Assembly: GCA_033558025.1 (NCBI GenBank)
Contig: JAUCEF010000071.1
Location: 1 to 38,690 of the forward strand
Reading direction: 5' to 3'
Source: Phytophthora sp. 'mugwort'
Taxonomy: Eukaryota; Oomycota; Peronosporomycetes; Peronosporales; Peronosporaceae
DNA length: 38,690 nt
The position numbers and the translations under genes are program-made. This document shows positions 8,765-16,691 of the stretch, piece after piece. Positions within the stretch are counted from its first letter, which is position 1; each line of letters starts with the position of its first letter. The notes beneath the pieces are model-generated. The model was not told the origin of the DNA. It made no database searches and saw only the letters and a program-made list of their open reading frames with translations.

Positions 8765-9157
8765 ATGCCACAATTCGATCAATTTTCATTTTTTAATCAA
8801 GTTTCTTGGTTTTTATTTTTTTTTTTTAATTTTTATTTTTTTATTACTTATTTTTTTTTACCTAAAATTTGTTATAATTTAAAATTTAGAAAAAAAAAAA
8901 TAATTTTTGATAATAAAAAAAAAAATCAAATTAATTTTGAAAAAAATAATATTATTTATTTTTTTAATAATTCTTATAAAACTTTTTGTTTTAATTTTGA
9001 GTTATTTATAACAAAAAAATTATCTATTTATAAAAAAAATCAAAATATTAAAATACAAAAAACTTCAATTTTTAATAAAATATTAAAACAAAAAATTAAT
9101 TATATTTTAAATAAAAAATTTTTATTATTAAATAAAATTTTTATAAGAATTAATTAA
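8765..9157 (+). CDS. atp8: ATP synthase F0 subunit 8 (Ymf19/OrfB type)
   Basis: Peripheral-stalk-associated membrane subunit of the ATP synthase. It has 130 residues. The N-terminus MPQFDQFSFFNQVSWFLFFF matches the protist/plant Atp8 signature (MPQLDxxxFxxQxFW), followed by one hydrophobic helix and FLPKI (about residues 35-39). The rest is a Lys/Asn/Ile-rich hydrophilic tail on the matrix side, typical of the long Ymf19 form. The ATG at 8765 gives the canonical start. It precedes trnK and trnA. Confidence 0.92.
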   Translation: MPQFDQFSFFNQVSWFLFFFFNFYFFITYFFLPKICYNLKFRKKKIIFDNKKKNQINFEKNNIIYFFNNSYKTFCFNFELFITKKLSIYKKNQNIKIQKTSIFNKILKQKINYILNKKFLLLNKIFIRIN

Positions 9158-9167
9158 TTTTTTAAAT

Positions 9168-9240
9168 AAGTGTATAGCTCAGCTGGTAGAGCACCGGACT
9201 TTTAATCTGATGGTCTTGGGTTCAAATCCCAATACACTTA
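9168..9240 (+). tRNA. trnK(uuu): tRNA-Lys(UUU)
   Basis: Standard cloverleaf with acceptor AAGTGTA/TACACTT, D-stem GCTC/GAGC, T-stem TTGGG/CCCAA, and anticodon loop CTTTTAA giving UUU. Confidence 0.96.
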
Positions 9241-9242
9241 TT

Positions 9243-9315
9243 GGGGATATATTTCAACTGGTAGAAAGTATGTTTTGCAAATATAATGTTATCGGTTCGA
9301 ATCCGATTATCTCCA
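9243..9315 (+). tRNA. trnA(ugc): tRNA-Ala(UGC)
   Basis: Acceptor GGGGATA/TATCTCC, anticodon loop TTTGCAA giving UGC, and T-arm with loop TTCGAAT. The D-arm is weak (TTTC/GAAA). Only 2 bases separate it from trnK. Confidence 0.9.
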
Positions 9316-9341
9316 TATTTATCTTTCTTAAATATAATTTT

Positions 9342-9641
9342 ATGCAAAAAAAAATTAAAAAAAATATTAAACAACGTAATTTATTTAAAAATTTTGAAAA
9401 AAATAGATTAACTTTAAAAATTCTTTCAAAAAATTTAAATATTGAAAAAAATTTAAGATGGAAATTACAACAAAAGTGGTTTTTTTTCCATCAAAATTCA
9501 TCAATTACTAGAATTAAAAATGTGTGTGTTTTAACTGGACGTTCTAAAAGTATTTATCGTTTATTTAAAATATCCAGAATCCAATTACGTAAATTAGCAT
9601 CAAAAGGGTTTTTACCCGGTATTTCTAAATATAGTTGGTAA
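9342..9641 (+). CDS. rps14: Ribosomal protein uS14
   Basis: Small-subunit head protein. It has 99 residues. The C-terminal half carries the conserved CVLTGRSKSIYRLFKISRIQ (about residues 63-82) and the RKLASKGFLPGISKYSW end (family: R-x-x-A-x-x-G-x-x-P-G-x-x-K-x-S-W). The ATG at 9342 is chosen because a longer in-frame opening (from 9210) runs through trnK and trnA. First of the compact rps14-rps8-rpl6-rps2-rps4 run. Confidence 0.97.
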   Translation: MQKKIKKNIKQRNLFKNFEKNRLTLKILSKNLNIEKNLRWKLQQKWFFFHQNSSITRIKNVCVLTGRSKSIYRLFKISRIQLRKLASKGFLPGISKYSW

Positions 9642-9648
9642 TTTAATT

Positions 9649-10029
9649 ATGATTATAACAGATACTCTTTCCAATTTATTTTCAAAAATAAAAAATGGTT
9701 ATTTAGTAAAAAAATCAAAAATAGTACAACAAAAATCAAAACAAAGTATAAATATTTTAAATATCTTAATTAAAGAAGGTTTTATAAAAAGTTATAAGAT
9801 AAATTCCAAAAATCAATTAGAGATTTATTTAAAATATAGAAAAAATAAAGCAGTTATTACTGAAATAAAACGTTTATCAAAACCGGGAAAACGTTTATAT
9901 ATTGCTAATAAGGATTTATATAAAAAAAAAACAGGATTTTATATTCTTTCAACATCTATTGGTATTTTAACAGATTTACAAGCTAAAAAATTAAATGTTG
10001 GTGGTGAATTGATTTGTAAAATTATTTAA
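9649..10029 (+). CDS. rps8: Ribosomal protein uS8
   Basis: Central-domain organiser of the small subunit. It has 126 residues. The N-terminus has TDTLSNLFSKIKNGYL (family: D-x-L-x-x-x-x-x-x-I-R-N-x-x), the middle NILIKEGFIKSYKI (family: I-L-x-x-E-G-F-I), and the C-terminus GFYILSTSIGILTDLQAKKL and VGGELICKI (family: G-x-x-I-x-S-T-x-x-G-x-x-x-x-x-x-A-x-x-x-x-x-G-G-E). It begins 7 bases after rps14. Confidence 0.97.
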   Translation: MIITDTLSNLFSKIKNGYLVKKSKIVQQKSKQSINILNILIKEGFIKSYKINSKNQLEIYLKYRKNKAVITEIKRLSKPGKRLYIANKDLYKKKTGFYILSTSIGILTDLQAKKLNVGGELICKII

Positions 10030-10035
10030 AAAATT

Positions 10036-10641
10036 ATGATAAAAATAATAAAAAAAAATGTTAAATTAAAAAATAAAAATTTTTTTAAAAGTTCTTTAGG
10101 AAATATTAATTTATTTTTTATTGATAAAACTTTTATTTTTCCAACAGATTTAAAAATTTATAGTAATAATAAAATAATTTTTTTTGAAACATCTTTAGGT
10201 TTATTATCTTTAACAATAATTAATGATTTATATTTTTTTATAAAAAAAAATAAATTATTAATTATTGTTAATAAAAATAAAAAAAAAAAAAGTATTTTAA
10301 ATTTATACAATAAATTAATAAAAATAAAAATAAAAGGTGTTTTACAAGGTTTTAAAATTAATTTAATATTAAAAGGTATAGGTTTTAAAGCTTTTATTGA
10401 AAATAATACTTTAATTTTAAAATTAGGTTTTAGTCATAATATTAGAATTCCAATTCCATTAAATATTGAAATTATTAATCAAACAAATACTTTAATTTTT
10501 AGTAGTATCGATTATATTTTTTTACATCAATTTGTACATTATATTAAAAATCATAAAAAACCTGAACCATATAAAGGAAAAGGTTTATTATTAAAAAATG
10601 AAAAAATTTTACAAAAAGAGGGAAAAAAAAGTAAAAAATAA
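10036..10641 (+). CDS. rpl6: Ribosomal protein uL6
   Basis: Large-subunit protein near the factor-binding site. It has 201 residues. The C-terminal half shows GVLQGFKINLILKGIGFKA (about 95-113) and LKLGFSHNIRIPIP (family: L-x-L-G-x-S-H-x-x-x-x-x-x-P), ending in NHKKPEPYKGKGLLLKNEKI (family: R-x-x-E-P-Y-K-G-K-G-I). The N-terminal repeat domain is diverged. It sits in the conserved rps8-rpl6 order. Confidence 0.95.
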   Translation: MIKIIKKNVKLKNKNFFKSSLGNINLFFIDKTFIFPTDLKIYSNNKIIFFETSLGLLSLTIINDLYFFIKKNKLLIIVNKNKKKKSILNLYNKLIKIKIKGVLQGFKINLILKGIGFKAFIENNTLILKLGFSHNIRIPIPLNIEIINQTNTLIFSSIDYIFLHQFVHYIKNHKKPEPYKGKGLLLKNEKILQKEGKKSKK

Positions 10642-10647
10642 TTAAAT

Positions 10648-11241
10648 ATGATACAAAAAAAAAAAAAAAAACATAATAATATTTTATTAAATTTATTATT
10701 TAAATCAAAAAATATGTATGGAGAATCTTTAATAGATACAAATAAAGAATTATTATCTTTTATATTTGGAAGTAGACATGATTATACTATAATTAATTTA
10801 AAAAATGTTTCATTTTTTTTAAAACGTATATTTAATTTAACTAAAATTATATTAAAAAAAAATGAAAAAATTTTAATAATAGGGAATGATAATGAAATTA
10901 AATTTTTATTAACTACATCTTTTATAAAAAAAAATCCAAATATCATTTTTTTTACAAAAGAATGGGTAAATGGTTTAATTACTAATAAAATTATGAATAC
11001 AACATTTAATAAGATAATTAATTATTTATTAAAAGAAAATGAAATTAAATTAATTTTAGTTATAAAAAGTTCTGTAAAAGATACTTTTTTAAATCAAGAA
11101 CTTTCTGTTTTAAAAATTCCTACTATTTCATTAGTAAATACAAGTCAAACTATACAAAATATTAATTATCCTGTAGTAATGAATTCTAAAAATATTCAAT
11201 CAATATATACTTTAATGTATTTATTACGTAAAATATTTTAA
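10648..11241 (+). CDS. rps2: Ribosomal protein uS2
   Basis: Small-subunit protein at the head-body junction. It has 197 residues, shorter than bacterial S2 (about 240) because the coiled-coil insertion is reduced. Signatures are FIFGSRHDYTIINLKNVSFF (about 38-57; family: Y-I-x-G-x-R-x-x-x-x-I-I-D-L), WVNGLITN (family: R-W-x-x-G-x-L-T-N) and the late motif LNQELSVLKIPTISLVNT (family: E-A-x-x-L-x-I-P-x-x-x-x-x-D-T). It is 6 bases after rpl6. Confidence 0.93.
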   Translation: MIQKKKKKHNNILLNLLFKSKNMYGESLIDTNKELLSFIFGSRHDYTIINLKNVSFFLKRIFNLTKIILKKNEKILIIGNDNEIKFLLTTSFIKKNPNIIFFTKEWVNGLITNKIMNTTFNKIINYLLKENEIKLILVIKSSVKDTFLNQELSVLKIPTISLVNTSQTIQNINYPVVMNSKNIQSIYTLMYLLRKIF

Positions 11242-11249
11242 TAAATAAG

Positions 11250-11711
11250 ATGAATAAATTAAGACCGAGAAATAAAATATGTTTTCAAAATAATAGGAAC
11301 ATACATAAAAATTTAAACTTATTAAAATTAAAATCAAAAAAATGGAATTTATTTAAAAAAAAATTAAGATATCGAAAAGAAATAAAACCTGAAAAACGTA
11401 AAAAATTTTTTCAAAAAAGATTATTTGAAAAACAACAATTTCGGAATTTTTATGGATGTATTCATGAATATCAATTAAAAAATTTATTTCAAAAATTATT
11501 AAAAAAAGATAATAAAATAAATATCTTTAAAAAATTTGTAATTTTATTAGAAAGTCGCTTAGATATAAATCTTGTAAGATTAAAATTAGTTAAAACTATT
11601 TTTCAAGCAAAACAATTAATTAATCATAAAAAAATTAAGGTTAATAATAAAATTATAAGTAAATCTAATTTTATATTACATAAAGGTGATATTATTCATA
11701 TTATTAAATAA
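11250..11711 (+). CDS. rps4: Ribosomal protein uS4, N-terminal and S4 domains (C-terminus apparently in the next ORF)
   Basis: Small-subunit assembly protein. The 153 residues hold a basic N-terminal region (MNKLRPRNKICFQ) with YGCIHEYQLKNLFQK (about 67-81), then the S4 RNA-binding domain: LESRLDINLVRLKLVKTIFQ (about 102-121; family: L-E-x-R-L-D-x-x-x-x-R), AKQLINHKKIKVNNKI (family: A-R-Q-x-I-x-H-x-x-I-x-V-N) and ILHKGDIIHI. The ORF stops exactly at the end of the S4 domain. The missing tail of S4 proteins is recognisable at the end of the following ORF, one base out of phase. Confidence 0.93.
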   Translation: MNKLRPRNKICFQNNRNIHKNLNLLKLKSKKWNLFKKKLRYRKEIKPEKRKKFFQKRLFEKQQFRNFYGCIHEYQLKNLFQKLLKKDNKINIFKKFVILLESRLDINLVRLKLVKTIFQAKQLINHKKIKVNNKIISKSNFILHKGDIIHIIK

Positions 11712-11713
11712 AT

Positions 11714-12448
11714 ATGCAAAAGGATAATAAAAATTTTCAAAGAAATAAAAATTCTCAAAAAAACGAGGGTTTTCAAAAAAATAGAAATTCTCAAAAAAAC
11801 GAAGGTTTTCAAAAAAATAGAAATTTTCAAAAAAATAAAAATTCTCAAAAAAACGAAGATTTTCAAAGAACTAGAAATTTTCAAAAAAACGAAGATTTTC
11901 AAAGAACTAGAAATTTTCAAAAAAATGAAGGTTTTCAAAGAACTAGAAATTTTCAAAAAAATGAAGGTTTTCAAAAAAATAGAAATTTTCAAAAAAATGA
12001 AGGTTTTCAAAAAAATAGAAATTTTCAAAAAAATGAAGGTTTTCAAAAAAATAGAAATTTTCAAAAAAATGAAGGTTTTCAAAAAAATAGAAATTTTCAA
12101 AAAAATGAAGGTTTTCAAAGAACTAGAAATTTTCAAAAAAATAATAGTTTGAAAGGAGATAAAAAATTTTATAAACAGCATTTTAATCAAGAAAAGAATA
12201 AATATTCTTCTTCTTATAAACGTTATAATAAATATCCTTATCAAAAAAATAACAAATATTCTTATAAAAATAATATTTATTATATTTTAGGTGAAAAAAA
12301 ACCATCAAAACCTTTAATAACTTCTTATTTACATAGAAATAAAAAAATAAAAACAGGTATGTTTTTTAAAGAACCTTCTTATAAAACAATTTTATATCCT
12401 TTTCATTTAAATTTAAAATTAATTAATGAATATTTGAAAAAAAAATAA
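11714..12448 (+). CDS. Hexapeptide-repeat ORF ending in an rps4-like C-terminal tail
   Basis: The first 145 or so of its 244 residues are FQKN-type hexapeptides (FQ followed by KNEG, KNRN, RTRN or KNED), mostly alternating as a 12-residue unit. A Lys/Tyr/Asn-rich linker follows. The last 50 or so residues (PLITSYLHRNKKIKTGMFF, then EPSYKTILYPFHLNLKLINE) match the general pattern of the end of S4 proteins (P-x-x-L-x-x-x-x-x-x-x-G-x-x-x-x-x-P-x-x-x-x-x-P-x-x-x-x-x-x-x-I-x-E). It begins 2 bases after the rps4 stop, in the frame that a one-base addition at the AAATAA end of rps4 would open. I infer it is the second half of rps4, either separately initiated or joined by a frameshift. Confidence 0.7.
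   Translation: MQKDNKNFQRNKNSQKNEGFQKNRNSQKNEGFQKNRNFQKNKNSQKNEDFQRTRNFQKNEDFQRTRNFQKNEGFQRTRNFQKNEGFQKNRNFQKNEGFQKNRNFQKNEGFQKNRNFQKNEGFQKNRNFQKNEGFQRTRNFQKNNSLKGDKKFYKQHFNQEKNKYSSSYKRYNKYPYQKNNKYSYKNNIYYILGEKKPSKPLITSYLHRNKKIKTGMFFKEPSYKTILYPFHLNLKLINEYLKKK
11737..12142 (+). repeat. In-frame 18/36-base tandem repeat inside the rps4-linked ORF
   Basis: An imperfect tandem array of an 18-base unit of the form TTTTCAAAAAAAYNRARR, mostly paired into a 36-base higher unit. The central copies (about 11950-12110) are nearly identical, pointing to recent expansion or homogenisation. Both strands and other frames are largely free of stops here, so the antisense reading frames over it are by-products. 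Confidence 0.92.
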
Positions 12449-12452
12449 AAAT

Positions 12453-12474
12453 TTAAACCATTTATATGGTTTAA
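12453..12474. promoter_or_regulatory. Hairpin between rps4 region and LSU rRNA
   Basis: A perfect 9-bp inverted repeat with a 4-base loop, just upstream of the rRNA 5' end. It may be a processing signal or a terminator for the ribosomal-protein transcript. Confidence 0.5.
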
Positions 12475-12478
12475 GTAT

Positions 12479-14072
12479 AAATAATAATAAAAGCATTAAG
12501 TGGATGCCTTGGCATTAATTTGATTTTTAGGACGTAAAAAATGCGAAAAGTTTTATTAAATAATATTTTATTTTGAAATAAAAATTTCCTAAAGAAAACT
12601 TTTTTTTTGTGAAAATTTTAAAAACAGTGAATTGAAATATCTAAGTAACTGTTAAAAAAATCAAACGAGATTCCGTTAGTAATGACGAGTGAAAATGGAA
12701 ATTAGGTTTATAAAAATAAAAAAATATTTGAAAAATTTTGAAAAATTTACTTAAAAAGGTGAAAGTCCTGTAGAATAATAATTGTTTTTATAATAGTAAA
12801 AAGGGTTATGTGTAAGCCTTTTTGAATATTGGGGAACCACCCTCAAAACCTTTTAAAAATTAATGATCGATAGTGGACAAGTACTGTAAAGGAAAGGTGA
12901 AAAAGAACTTTTGAGTTTGAAATAATTCTGAAACTTAATGTTAACAATCAATTGAAACTTTTTTAAAAAGTAACAGTGTACCTTTTGCATAATGGGCCAG
13001 CAAGTTTATTTTTATAGCAAGCTTAATTTAATAAAGTAGGCGTAGATAAATCAAGTTTTAAAAAGCTTTTTAGTTATATAAATAAGACCCGAAACTGAGT
13101 GATCTAACCATGAACAGATTGAAAAATAGGTAAAACTATTTGAAGGATCGAACTCACATATGTGGCAAAATATGGAGATGATTTGTGGTTAGGAGTGAAA
13201 GGCTAATCAAACTCAGAGATAGCTGGTTTTCCGCGAAATCTATTGAAGTAGAGCATTTAAAATCTTTTTTTGGGGTAGAGCACTCATTGAGCTAGGGGGT
13301 GTAAAAACTTACTGAATTCTTGGAAACTCCGAATACAAAAAAAAGTAATTTAAATAGACAGACATTAGGCGCTAAGGTCTTTTGTCAAAAGGGAAACAGC
13401 CCAGATTGATCGCTAAGGTCTCTAAATAATATTCTAAGTGAAAAAGGAAGTGAAAAAATGATTACAACCCATAGGTAGGCTTGGAAGCAGCCATCCTTTA
13501 AAGAAAGCGTAATAGCTCATTGGTCTAGTTTTTTTGCGCCTAAAATGTATCGAGACTTAAGAAATTTACCGAAGCGGCAAGTTTTATTTTTAATAAAACG
13601 GTAGCGGAACATTCTGTATGTTAATAAAGATATATTGTGAAATATGTTGAAGATATCAGAAAAGAAAATGCTGGCATTAGTAACAAAAAATAACGAATAT
13701 AAATCGTTATCACCGTAAATCCAAGGGTTTCTATGTTAAGATGTATTACATAGAGTGAAACGGCCCCTAAGAAAGATTTGACGAAAGCAGATTTTGATGG
13801 GATAATTTTTAAATTAAATTTTTTTAAAAAAGTGACAAAAATTTTTAATTTTTCAGGAAATAGCTTTTTTAATTAAAAACCGTACCCTAAACCGACACAG
13901 GTGGATAGGTCGAGTAGACTAAGGTGAATGAGAGAACTATATTGAAGGAACTCGGCAAAATGACTTTGTAACTTCGGGATAAAAAGTACCTAATTATTTT
14001 TAATAATTAGGTGTCACAAAATAGGGGGTTGCGACTGTTTAATAAAAACTTAGGACTCTGCTAAATGGTAAC

Positions 14073-14110
<38 letters not shown>

Positions 14111-14168
14111 ATTAAAAGGAAATGTTTGCGCATTAAATGGAAGTCCCAGTAAACGGCGGCCGTAACTC

Positions 14169-14225
<57 letters not shown>

Positions 14226-14661
14226 TGTAACGACATCCCCGCTGTCTCCAATATAGACTCAGTGAATTTGAATTATCCGTGAAGATGCGGATTTTCTATA
14301 GTTAGACGGAAAGACCCCGTGAACCTTTACTACATCTTTATATTGTTATTTTATCTAATATGTGTAGTATAAGTGGTAATCTTTTAAACCTTTACGCTAG
14401 TAAATTGTATAGATATTCTTGAAATACCACTCTTATTAAAATAAATAACTAATATTTTTTAAATAGACATTGTATGGTTGGTAGTTTGACTGGGGCGGTC
14501 ACCTCCTAAAGAGTAACGGAGGTGTACAAAGGTAAGCTCAAATTGGATAATATTATCAATTGTAGAGCATAATGGTAAAAGCTTGCTTGACTGTAAGATA
14601 GACATATCAAACAGGGACGAAAGTCGGTCATAGTGATCCGATAATTCTTTGTGGAAAGATT

Positions 14662-14704
<43 letters not shown>

Positions 14705-14782
14705 GACTCCTAAGAGCTCCTATCGACGGAGTCGTTTGGCACCTCGATGTCGACTCATCACATCCTGGAGCTGAAGAAGGTT

Positions 14783-14822
<40 letters not shown>

Positions 14823-15110
14823 TTGGGTTTAGAACGTCGTGAGACAGTTTGGTTCCTATCTTCTATAGATATTTTGAAAAATGCAAGAATCTAACTCTAG
14901 TACGAGAGGACCGAGAAGGGTAAATCTCTGGTGTATCGGTTGTTGAGAGGCATAGCCGAGTAGCTAAATTTATTTTGGATAATTACTGAAAGCATCTAAG
15001 TAAGAAACCATTCTTAAAAATTTTTCATATAAAAACTGTAAAAGATGATTACATTAATAGGTTTTAAGTATAAGTATTGTAAAATATTTAGCTTAAAAAT
15101 ACTAAAAGTT
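12479..15110 (+). rRNA. rnl: Large-subunit ribosomal RNA
   Basis: Bacterial 23S-type rRNA. The 5' end shows the AAGTGGATGCCTTGGCA element. Domain V is clear: GGCGGCCGTAACTCTGACGG near 14154, AAGACCCCGTG near 14311, and the sarcin-ricin loop CTAGTACGAGAGGACCGAGA near 14897. The 3' end is set by the final helix reaching TACTAA near 15103; both ends are approximate. No intron or split is seen. It is co-oriented with trnN, trnS, trnM, trnP and trnfM downstream. Confidence 0.97.
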
Positions 15111-15132
15111 TTAAAAATTAAAATATAATTAT

Positions 15133-15204
15133 TTCTTTGTAGCTCAACGGTAGAGCAAATGGCTGTTAACCATTAGGTTGTAGGTTCAAATCCTATCAAA
15201 GAAG
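15133..15204 (+). tRNA. trnN(guu): tRNA-Asn(GUU)
   Basis: Acceptor TTCTTTG/CAAAGAA, anticodon stem AATGG/CCATT with loop CTGTTAA giving GUU. First of five tRNAs after the LSU rRNA. Confidence 0.95.
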
Positions 15205-15216
15205 TTTTATATTTTA

Positions 15217-15305
15217 GGTCGAATAGCCAAGTCAGGTTTAAGGCAGTAGTTTGCTAAACTATCAGTTAATTTATTAACTCGTGGGTTCAAATCCCACTTC
15301 GACTT
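15217..15305 (+). tRNA. trnS(gcu): tRNA-Ser(GCU)
   Basis: Class II tRNA with a long variable arm, acceptor GGTCGAA/TTCGACT, and anticodon loop TTGCTAA giving GCU. Confidence 0.93.
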
Positions 15306-15329
15306 ATTTTATTAATAAAGTATTAATAA

Positions 15330-15401
15330 GATGATGTAGTTTAATGGTAGAGCGTGGGAATCATAATCCTAATGTTGTAGGTTCAAATCCTACCATCATT
15401 A
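15330..15401 (+). tRNA. trnM(cau): tRNA with CAU anticodon, probably elongator tRNA-Met
   Basis: Acceptor GATGATG/CATCATT, T-stem GTAGG/CCTAC, and loop ATCATAA giving CAU. It lacks the initiator-like features of the third CAU tRNA and is unlike tRNA-Ile(CAU), so it is assigned as the elongator by elimination. Confidence 0.75.
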
Positions 15402-15413
15402 ATTATCTTTAAA

Positions 15414-15488
15414 CGGAAGGTAGCATAGTCTGGCTAATGCGTCTGTTTTGGGAACAGAAGATCAAAGGTTCAAATCCTTTTCTTCCGA
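15414..15488 (+). tRNA. trnP(ugg): tRNA-Pro(UGG)
   Basis: Acceptor CGGAAGG/TCTTCCG, anticodon stem TCTGT/ACAGA with loop TTTGGGA giving UGG, and T-loop TTCAAAT. Confidence 0.94.
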
Positions 15489-15506
15489 AAAAGGAAGAAA
15501 ATATAA

Positions 15507-15578
15507 GATGAGATAGAGTAATAGGTAACTTATCAGGCTCATAATCTGAAGATGTAGGTTCAAATCCTACTCTCATCA
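15507..15578 (+). tRNA. trnfM(cau): Initiator tRNA-Met(CAU)
   Basis: Anticodon stem TCAGG/TCTGA around CTCATAA, with the TAGAGTAATAGGTAACTTATC D-region and AAGATGTAGG after the anticodon arm, closely resembles plant-mitochondrial and bacterial initiators. The acceptor GATGAGA/TCTCATC is fully paired, so the usual 1-72 mismatch is missing. Confidence 0.82.
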
Positions 15579-15600
15579 TTTTAAAATTAATATATAATTT

Positions 15601-15972
15601 ATGATTCAAATTCAAACTAAATTAAAAGTAAATGATAATAGTGGTATTAAAATAGGACAATGTATAAAAATTTATAAAAAAAAAATTGGAAAAATTGGGG
15701 ATACAATTTTAATTTCTGCTAAAAAATTACGTTTAAATCAAAAAAAAAAAATTAAAATAATTAAAGGAGATTTATTTAAAGCTTTAATTATACATACAAC
15801 ATATCAAAAAAAAAGTACAATAGGTAATATAATAAAATTTGATAAAAATTGTATAATTATTTTAAATAATCAAAATAAACCCCTAGGAACACGTATATTT
15901 GGTCCGATTACTTCTGAATTTCGGAAGAAAAAAAATTTCAAAATATTAGCATTAGCTTCAAATATTTTATAA
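15601..15972 (+). CDS. rpl14: Ribosomal protein uL14
   Basis: Large-subunit protein at the intersubunit face. It has 123 residues. It begins MIQIQTKLKVNDNSGIKIGQ (family: MIQ-x-x-T-x-L-x-V-A-D-N-S-G-A-x) and ends with LGTRIFGPITSEFRKKK and ILALAS (family: G-T-R-I-F-G-P-V-x-R-E-L-R-x-x-x-F-x-K-I-x-S-L-A-x-E-V). It pairs with rpl5 downstream, but this pair is separated by about 4 kb of rRNA and tRNAs from the rps14-rps8-rpl6 run that normally follows. Confidence 0.98.
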   Translation: MIQIQTKLKVNDNSGIKIGQCIKIYKKKIGKIGDTILISAKKLRLNQKKKIKIIKGDLFKALIIHTTYQKKSTIGNIIKFDKNCIIILNNQNKPLGTRIFGPITSEFRKKKNFKILALASNIL

Positions 15973-15978
15973 AAATAT

Positions 15979-16506
15979 ATGAAAAAAAATTTACAAATCC
16001 ATTATCAAAATATTACTATATACGATCTTTTAACAAAATTAAATTTTAAAAATATATTTGAAATACCTAAAATAAGTAAAATATGTTTAAATATTGGTTT
16101 TAAAAACGCTAATATTGAAAAAAAAAAATTAATTAATATAATTTTACTTTTAAAATTAATAACAAATCAAAAACCTATAATAACAAAATCAAAAAAAAAT
16201 AATATTTTTTTAAAAATCAAAAAAAATTCAATTATAGGTTGTAAAATAACTTTAAGAAAAAAAAATATTTTTAATTTTTTAGAAAAAATTTTGATTTTTC
16301 TTTTTCAAAATTTAACTAAAATAAATTTTAATTTTAAAAATCAAAATATTTTAAATTTTCAAATTCGAAATATTTTAGATTTTTTTGAATTAAAAACTGA
16401 ATTTTTAAAATTCAAAGATATACCTCCAATAGATGTTTCTATTCATACAAATGCAAAAAATCATTATGAATTATTTTTATTATTAAATTCACTATTTTTA
16501 TTATAA
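15979..16506 (+). CDS. rpl5: Ribosomal protein uL5
   Basis: Large-subunit central-protuberance protein contacting 5S rRNA and P-site tRNA in bacteria. It has 175 residues. Recognisable parts are IFEIPKISKICLNIGFKNAN (about 29-48; family: N-x-x-x-x-P-x-x-x-K-I-x-x-N-x-G), LLKLITNQKPIITKSKKN (family: L-x-x-I-T-G-Q-K-P-x-x-T-x-A-K-K-S) and GCKITLRKKNIFNFLEKI. It lies 6 bases after rpl14. No 5S rRNA gene was identified in the window. Confidence 0.95.
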   Translation: MKKNLQIHYQNITIYDLLTKLNFKNIFEIPKISKICLNIGFKNANIEKKKLINIILLLKLITNQKPIITKSKKNNIFLKIKKNSIIGCKITLRKKNIFNFLEKILIFLFQNLTKINFNFKNQNILNFQIRNILDFFELKTEFLKFKDIPPIDVSIHTNAKNHYELFLLLNSLFLL

Positions 16507-16519
16507 AAATAATTTATTA

Positions 16520-16591
16520 GCAAAAATAGCTCAATGGTAGAGTATAACCTTGCCAAGGTTAATGTTGAGGGTTCAAATCCCTTTTTTTGCT
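16520..16591 (+). tRNA. trnG(gcc): tRNA-Gly(GCC)
   Basis: Acceptor GCAAAAA/TTTTTGC, anticodon stem TAACC/GGTTA with loop TTGCCAA giving GCC. Follows rpl5. Confidence 0.95.
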
Positions 16592-16597
16592 TAATTC

Positions 16598-16674
16598 AAA
16601 TAAATGTACCCAAAGGCAGTATTTGGTATTTCCATTTTTTAATTAGGGAATAATATTAGTATTGACATTTATTT
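16598..16674 (+). ncRNA. Possible structured RNA with three-way junction (unidentified)
   Basis: A perfect 10-bp helix (16598-16607 with 16665-16674) encloses two further stem-loops: 5 bp with a 7-base loop (16610-16626) and 7 bp with a 12-base loop (16627-16652). The sequence is less AT-biased than typical gaps here. It has no T-loop, so it is not a normal tRNA. At 77 bases it is short for a 5S rRNA and lacks its conserved loop sequence. It could be a 5' leader structure of the ORF that follows. Confidence 0.3.
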
Positions 16675-16691
16675 ACTTCTTTATAAAAATT

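Noticed and set aside
11925..12152. 75-codon ORF in another frame of the repeat array
   Set aside because: A repeat by-product inside the larger ORF.
11696..12244. 182-codon antisense ORF over the repeat array
   Set aside because: It is the stop-free complement of the in-frame tandem repeat; its product is a monotonous Ile/Phe/Leu/Lys repeat with no start context.
15409..15615. 68-codon minus-strand ORF
   Set aside because: It lies across trnP and trnfM; it is the complement of tRNA genes.
16598..16674. Missing tRNA-Thr hidden in the structured element
   Set aside because: There is no T-loop, no suitable UGU anticodon loop, and arm sizes do not fit a tRNA.
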